64,000 bases of DNA from Urbifossiella sp043733485. Lineage in GTDB: Bacteria; Planctomycetota; Planctomycetia; Gemmatales; Gemmataceae. Positions 62,101 through 64,000 of the stretch are shown here, piece by piece; position 1 is the stretch's first letter, and each line of letters begins with the position of its first letter. The notes beneath the pieces are model-generated. The model was not told the DNA's origin. It searched no databases and saw only the letters and a program-made list of their open reading frames with translations. Location: contig JAYTGN010000083.1 of the NCBI GenBank assembly GCA_043733485.1, forward strand, positions 1 through 64,000. Direction: 5' to 3'. A program made the translations under genes and the position numbers.

Positions 62101-64000
62101 CTCTGCAAGTACGCGTCGTAATTGCTGCCGGCTCCGCCCTTCACCACGTTGATGTTGTTGATCACGAGCGGCTTGGGCGAGTAGTTGATGATGTGAACCG
62201 CGCCGAGCGTGTTCAGGAATTCCCACGTGCCGCCGCTGCCCGTGGTGTTCGGGTTGCTCGAATCGCCGTTCGGCTTCGCGGCCGGATTTTTGAAGTAGAC
62301 CTGACCGCCCTGCGTACTCGAGATGTCGTTGACGACGATGATCGGGTCGAGAATCTGGCCGGAGTTCTGGTTCGCGTTGGCTTGCGTGCGGACGGTGAGC
62401 CCACCGGTCGCGTTCACGATGTTGCCGTTCGCGTCGACGATCAGCGTCGGGTCGAGGTCCGGATTCGAGAGGATCTTGACGTTGGAACTGAACGGGATGT
62501 TGTGGACCTGCGGGTTGTGCGAGGAGCCGCCCGAGCCGCCGCCGGCGAGGGCGCGCTTGCTGACGTCCGCGTTGCGCGACACGTTGACGTTGTCGTCGGT
62601 GGTATCGGCGAACAGTGCGAGTTCCACGAGGCCGCCCGCGTTGTAATCGTCTGGGGTCGGATTGGCGGGATGTTGGAGGAAGGTATCGGCGGGCACGCGC
62701 GGGCCGGCCGTGACGAGCGCGTTCGAATCGCCCTGCACGGTCGTGGTTTGCCGCGTGGTATTGTTCGAATCCGCCGAGACGTACCCGAACAGGCCCGTGA
62801 CGCGGCCGAAGGTGTAGGCGTAGGTTGTCACGTTGTTCGACTTGGCGAGGAGGTCCACGCCCTTATCGCCCGTCACGTTGGTCTTCTGCGCGAGCCGTAC
62901 CGAGTTCGTGAAGTTGGCGTTGATGTTTGAGTCGTCCTCGGAGACGCCAACGAATCCGGCTCCGTAGCCTTCGGATCGCGTGTTGAGGTTCACGTTCGAG
63001 TTGGTCGCGGCAACTTGCACGCGGGCGGCACTGAGGCCCGCGCGATCGTCGATCAGCGCGGTGGTCGGGCCGGTGCCGGGGATCGTGATGCCACTATCGG
63101 CGTAGCCGCCGCCGCCGAAACCGCGCCCATCGGCGTAGGCCGTGGTGTACCCAGTCGTATCCGTATTGGCGGCAACCTGAAGGTTGTTGCCCGCGTCGAT
63201 ACAGGCATCGTTGCCGATCGTGGCCGTGGTATTGAAGGTGTCGTTGGCAAATGCTCGCGCTCGTACATCCGCGGCGAATCCGCCCGCGCTCGAACTGGCA
63301 CTCACCGTGCCGAGGTTGCTCGAAGTCTGAGCGTACAGCGTGAAATTGTTTCCGGCCTCGATATTGGAGAACGGACCGACCGAAGCCGCGTTCGTGTTGT
63401 TGATGTTGGCGTCCGCATTCGAGGTGCCGACCGCGACGAAGCCGCCGGTGCCGTTGCGAGCGCTGCCGCCCGTGTTCGCCACCGAATTCGTCGTGATGGA
63501 AACGTCGTTCGTGGCGACCACCTCCGCAGCATTGAGGTAGGCCGCGACGTTCTGAACCACGTTCACCGTGGAGCGATTGCCGTTGACCCCGATAAAGCCG
63601 CCGCCCGAACCGCGAGCGGACGCCGTGGAAATCCCATCGCCGATCGGCGGCGTCAGCACGTTCAACGGGATGCCGCCCGGCCCGAGGATCGTCTGCGGTC
63701 CGTGGCTCGTATCGACCGTGGAAGTCGTGATGTCGATGTAGAGCCCGAGTTTGCCGACGGCGGTCGAGAACCCACTGACGTCGATTCCTTCCGTTCCCAG
63801 TTGATGCGTGTTCGAACTCAGGTTCAAGCCGACCGCATTCAGCGCGATGGCGGGGCCGTTCTTCGTGAGCGAGAGCCGGAACTTGCCGGTGTCGGCATCC
63901 CGCACCGTGACGGGCGACTTCGTTTCGGAGATCACTTGCCGCTTCACCGTGAGCACGATCGTGCCGGCGGTGACGCTCAAGATCGTGCGGGTGGTGTTAT
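53133..64000 (-). CDS. Giant surface adhesin-like protein, 5' end outside window
   Basis: More than 3,620 residues are encoded in view, and the frame stays open past the right edge, so the N-terminus is missing. The first about 980 residues in view are Asn/Thr/Gly-rich beta-strand text like filamentous haemagglutinins (VQNVAAYLNAAEVVATNDV, TNSVRLAQKTNVTGDKG). Next are 15 tandem repeats of about 105-120 residues (about 985-2,685), then about 930 residues of further beta-rich sequence with FDTGAGANVLNFG-like calcium-type segments. There is no transmembrane or autotransporter barrel in view. It is almost surely exported and may serve in adhesion or as an envelope layer. Codon use and GC agree with neighbours. 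Confidence 0.85.
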   Translation of the reverse strand, partial: NTTRTILSVTAGTIVLTVKRQVISETKSPVTVRDADTGKFRLSLTKNGPAIALNAVGLNLSSNTHQLGTEGIDVSGFSTAVGKLGLYIDITTSTVDTSHGPQTILGPGGIPLNVLTPPIGDGISTASARGSGGGFIGVNGNRSTVNVVQNVAAYLNAAEVVATNDVSITTNSVANTGGSARNGTGGFVAVGTSNADANINNTNAASVGPFSNIEAGNNFTLYAQTSSNLGTVSASSSAGGFAADVRARAFANDTFNTTATIGNDACIDAGNNLQVAANTDTTGYTTAYADGRGFGGGGYADSGITIPGTGPTTALIDDRAGLSAARVQVAATNSNVNLNTRSEGYGAGFVGVSEDDSNINANFTNSVRLAQKTNVTGDKGVDLLAKSNNVTTYAYTFGRVTGLFGYVSADSNNTTRQTTTVQGDSNALVTAGPRVPADTFLQHPANPTPDDYNAGGLVELALFADTTDDNVNVSRNADVSKRALAGGGSGGSSHNPQVHNIPFSSNVKILSNPDLDPTLIVDANGNIVNATGGLTVRTQANANQNSGQILDPIIVVNDISSTQGGQVYFKNPAAKPNGDSSNPNTTGSGGTWEFLNTLGAVHIINYSPKPLVINNINVVKGGAGSNYDAYLQSLLNSLTFNLQRSSEPTDLDIQNLYGYANEPFSDIILNGQIDNPIGTTLINNERGSIYSTKVRGSTISDPRYISVVGPDVRQSYVRSNILTMLAPQGSIGDGAKRINVDLVESVVGKPDAALRTVRRTHLIADAGTNVYLDELGEMRHLEAPNNFMVVNNDLVRATGGNADVLMQGAVQELQLAGNAGPVIIEAPQIGIRGNNNNDKFSNFFHPDSGSATAGTDLGVFADPTRATPIPSFFNFRGLDAFGNPTLPGLVAGGNIVLQAANPNNTAANQLVDIIGITKFLTNVGTHLDAVTSGNITLTQSVGGYRVGTVISTVGDTTLTTPDAGGNGQSVQLLSGGQIVSRGGVGTPNANSPTLAPTVGVTDGGFTGGGLAATSYYAFYTFSYPIGIETPASPASLPFTVAAGNVPQIALPVLPAGATGINLYLGTTAIASAAQRYASGITATVYTLSVAAPSGFNPPALHVPIAAATVDPTGGNMTGVTGNLAAGTYFLFYTFTYVGGAESAASQASPSFTVAGGNIPRVALPLMPVGSTGYNLYLGSSNTSSASRLYQAGVTSAAFNLLSVAVTNSIAPPAGAPATNAPTAQPTVNPTGGAGVGTLASGTYFVTFTQIVGGLESFPSPNSTSFTVSLGNVPRVSLPALSGGATAYNVYLSDATAQSGTAILYAKGIASTTVDLPSEPSSGGLPRTLGNVATGPVTVDPTGGNNLNIPCDPGSGSDGTLAAGRYYLLYTIVYPSGVETFASSASITFTVNAMDIPKVTLPPLPPWATGYNIYLSDKAGNPGTATRYLSNIINSSFYLLTAPLNTGLPAPIYNYAPLPPTVNATGGNAYGGDLLPGTYFVQYSFAYPGGVETSPSPASLPFAVVAGNIPQVSLPPLPAGATGIKLYLSDPQANPGSATLYATGVTAATFNLKRDALAGLTIPPTIDVPSAAPTINPTGGGTVFGNLAPGTYFALYTYTNQDGAETFASPNSTTFTVNAGNIPRVALPPLPIGMTGYNLYLSDSTARAGSATRYASGIIVPGFNLSIAASINGIRPTYPNVPITAPMVQTFGGGTTGGALAAGTYFVRYSFVDAYGNETFESQTSALFAVVNGYIPQVQFPPLPVGVVGINLYVSNNTATVGTETLYSAGITPTTYMMRTANPPVGVAAPSRNAAGSAATVNATGGSIAGGSLAAGTYFVQYTFTTPTGESFPSPASANFNVVVGNVPRVTLPVLPPWAAGINLYLSNATATAGSATGYATGIKAGTYDLSRVVPVGGVSPPASIVPTTRPTVNATGGGAFGGRLAAGSYIAYYTVSYANGVESAASPNSTPFSIAIGNVPRITLPTLPSGAVGFNVYLGDPSATPGSAIRYATGITATTFNFQNNAIVVRPTDGTVVVAPTVNPIGGGVSGGRLAAGTYYAFYTFNYNFVPSIYETSASQLSPPFTVAAGNIPIFQMPLLPVGLLPAGVTSYNIYLTDSSGNVGSGTRYISGITGATLALTNAVVPGSRLAPVTNAGSTGAVVTPGRGGSTGGNLPAGSYFVQYTFAFPNDVESFPSPISNVFTQTAGSIPQVSMPPLPAGALGYNIYLSDASATPGTATRYASLIATPFYNLVNGTPVLGVNHPATFSALTAPSVVATGGGSTGGTLAPGNYFLIYSFIYATGAESLPSSSSNAFSVNAGNVPQVALPPLPNGATGYNLYLSNASGTPGSANRYAARITAPLFNLSGPAPVGPINPTIDNFAIAAPTVNPTGGGSTGGSLLPGTYFAYYTFLFPSGTETFASPNSLPFTVAAGNVPQISMPALPLGATSYRIYLSDDVANAGSARLYAAGVTSSPYNLGANALAGRTFPQAVNAWTAIPIVNPTGAGSSGGSLASGTYFVYYTFSAASGLESFPSANSMNFTVATGNRPTVALPTIPAWATGINLYISNPLAQAGSEILYASGINATSYTLSIAGKPADNSPVPLVNATGDNGAGTACTLATGTYFVFFTFNNAVGSEVYASASSAQFAVASLGDVPRVTLPTLPPWASSFNIYISNNSAGLGSATPYAFGITTPVYDLAAAQHSGGVTTLLVGDDFTLPADAQMLARQRVIVRGDFADTNPAHTASNDPDMGTGVTMNIFSGIVAPNVLLQGEGDNDTFNVQVTAPGSTVTFDTGAGANVLNFGSRQTTIGGIADNLQGYEFVLGSGNDTLNIDDTASPGPKNGFFTAIPTPSLFNAPSGTITGLNMGPLGFNYNGLSNLNAYLGSGGTTLPLSPIGNSVNVNVPAGLNLPATTTIFAGTSNNDRVTSNWGSNHNTILNLYQFESGTATVGNDVTGTVNFGSGTLQTVTVANTLTPGSILNASNIDAMTVGPNAKTVGKNLAGQLNVLGRLGSLRVAGGTPGSVSAGSIGTIGVYGGYGPVVGQIRENGIARRIDADLPNNPYPLADETYLPSPSGASYVNFQYFYEGQGTGLYNPQLTTRIVNPVSAVPDQFDLNLMTYNNVAKFNLARVDATGISGVRNVSVEGDLLTSVTSGAQAFIGLPTLQGGVRLSLDDVAGVEIRDFAPQASIQAKSIQAVAFGSTLRTNLSYPITGTLVVAQDGKNLLVPGTAIAIGGSTSTAKTETYRVPFADLPTQNVTFYLATGQFSNAFDNANILFQNQANNGVRQNRPRGADSALIAIAQGSYSYSPTTINAIVQTLDLRGDGSSFVSNLFVARSITSTGALGNASVNQVLGIVDLSAPSIFGNVSTYGPISGLVQTTGIRVDPVAGTASTASADFGRVYVTTSANGSLAVTSTTIQTDANGRPPVSIGAGIMGRLIVRGNLLSKVVADGGINGTIAVEGDIGAFSTLLSIASPTRVGGIATDYSPTTGKIIGLGRFIGDLSLLGGLLSGGTVAIRGSILGNSLINGIGANTILVSGGTIGDAALGTAIAFTSNQGIIAAKGAIANKNNTITTPGYYFNNVGNNADGNVIDALFADLGSLSIAGLDYSVFADLGGLNTMIASLGRLRVVNGHLVIT
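55930..61020 (-). repeat. Fifteen tandem beta-sandwich-like repeats within the giant protein
   Basis: Each unit reads roughly TVNPTGGG.x.GG.LAAGTYF, then YTF.YP.GVESFASPNS, then FTVAAGNVPQVALPPLP, GATGYNLYLSD and ATRYASGITATTFNL. Copies are clearly related but diverged, so expansion is old. The pattern GATGYNxYxS with a preceding P resembles fibronectin-III-like domains; that is inference. Confidence 0.88.

Overview
This window looks like the chromosome of a planctomycete, most likely a Gemmataceae relative. The pointers are high GC, a DUF1559 pseudopilin-like protein, a DUF1501 Tat-exported protein, an ECF sigma factor next to a Ser/Thr kinase, many WD40 and FG-GAP proteins, UnbV/ASPIC repeats, a futalosine-pathway menaquinone enzyme and several very large surface proteins. 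This is inference from gene content; no rRNA is present to place it.

Positions 1-7430 look like the right end of an integrated mobile element. It holds the 3' part of a ROCO-family GTPase (its P-loop starts only 8 bases into the window), a ParB-like protein, two small membrane proteins, a 64-residue protein and a VirD4/TraG coupling ATPase. The ATPase has lost its C-terminus where it runs into a serine recombinase that has lost its catalytic N-terminus. The recombinase reading frame ends inside the 3' end of a tRNA-Pro gene, the probable attachment site.

7.7-17 kb is chromosomal: two exported planctomycete proteins (one resembles a gluzincin peptidase whose zinc histidines are arginines), tRNA-Leu with a strong terminator, and a minus-strand cluster of sigma factor, Ser/Thr kinase and DUF1559 protein. 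15.6-24.2 kb holds three secreted or surface proteins with FG-GAP repeats, Ig-like repeats or glycine-rich beta-helix modules; a fourth lies at 38.3-41.0 kb. The four share a short N-terminal tag (xExLExRxxPA type). The genes at 20.2 and 38.3 kb also share a C-terminal FG-GAP cassette and a 5' leader.

24.5-53.1 kb is mostly housekeeping and metabolism: xylose isomerase, a rhodanese, a TPR/FG-GAP/UnbV protein, MqnE, DUF1501, WD40 proteins, a beta-barrel porin, an ABM monooxygenase, PanB, a DCC-family protein, a sugar dehydrogenase joined to a cytochrome-c-like region, a toxin-antitoxin pair, a mandelate racemase-family enzyme, ribosomal protein S1, a thioredoxin-like protein, a PAS/GAF/receiver protein and a zinc metallopeptidase. 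From 53.1 kb to the right edge is one giant minus-strand surface protein (more than 3,600 residues in view) with 15 tandem repeats of about 113 residues.

The least explained signal is the intergenic DNA. At least five kinds of long palindromes sit between genes. In two families, two copies keep fixed sequence blocks and spacing while the stem sequences differ and pairing is kept, which suggests families of structured mobile or RNA-encoding elements.
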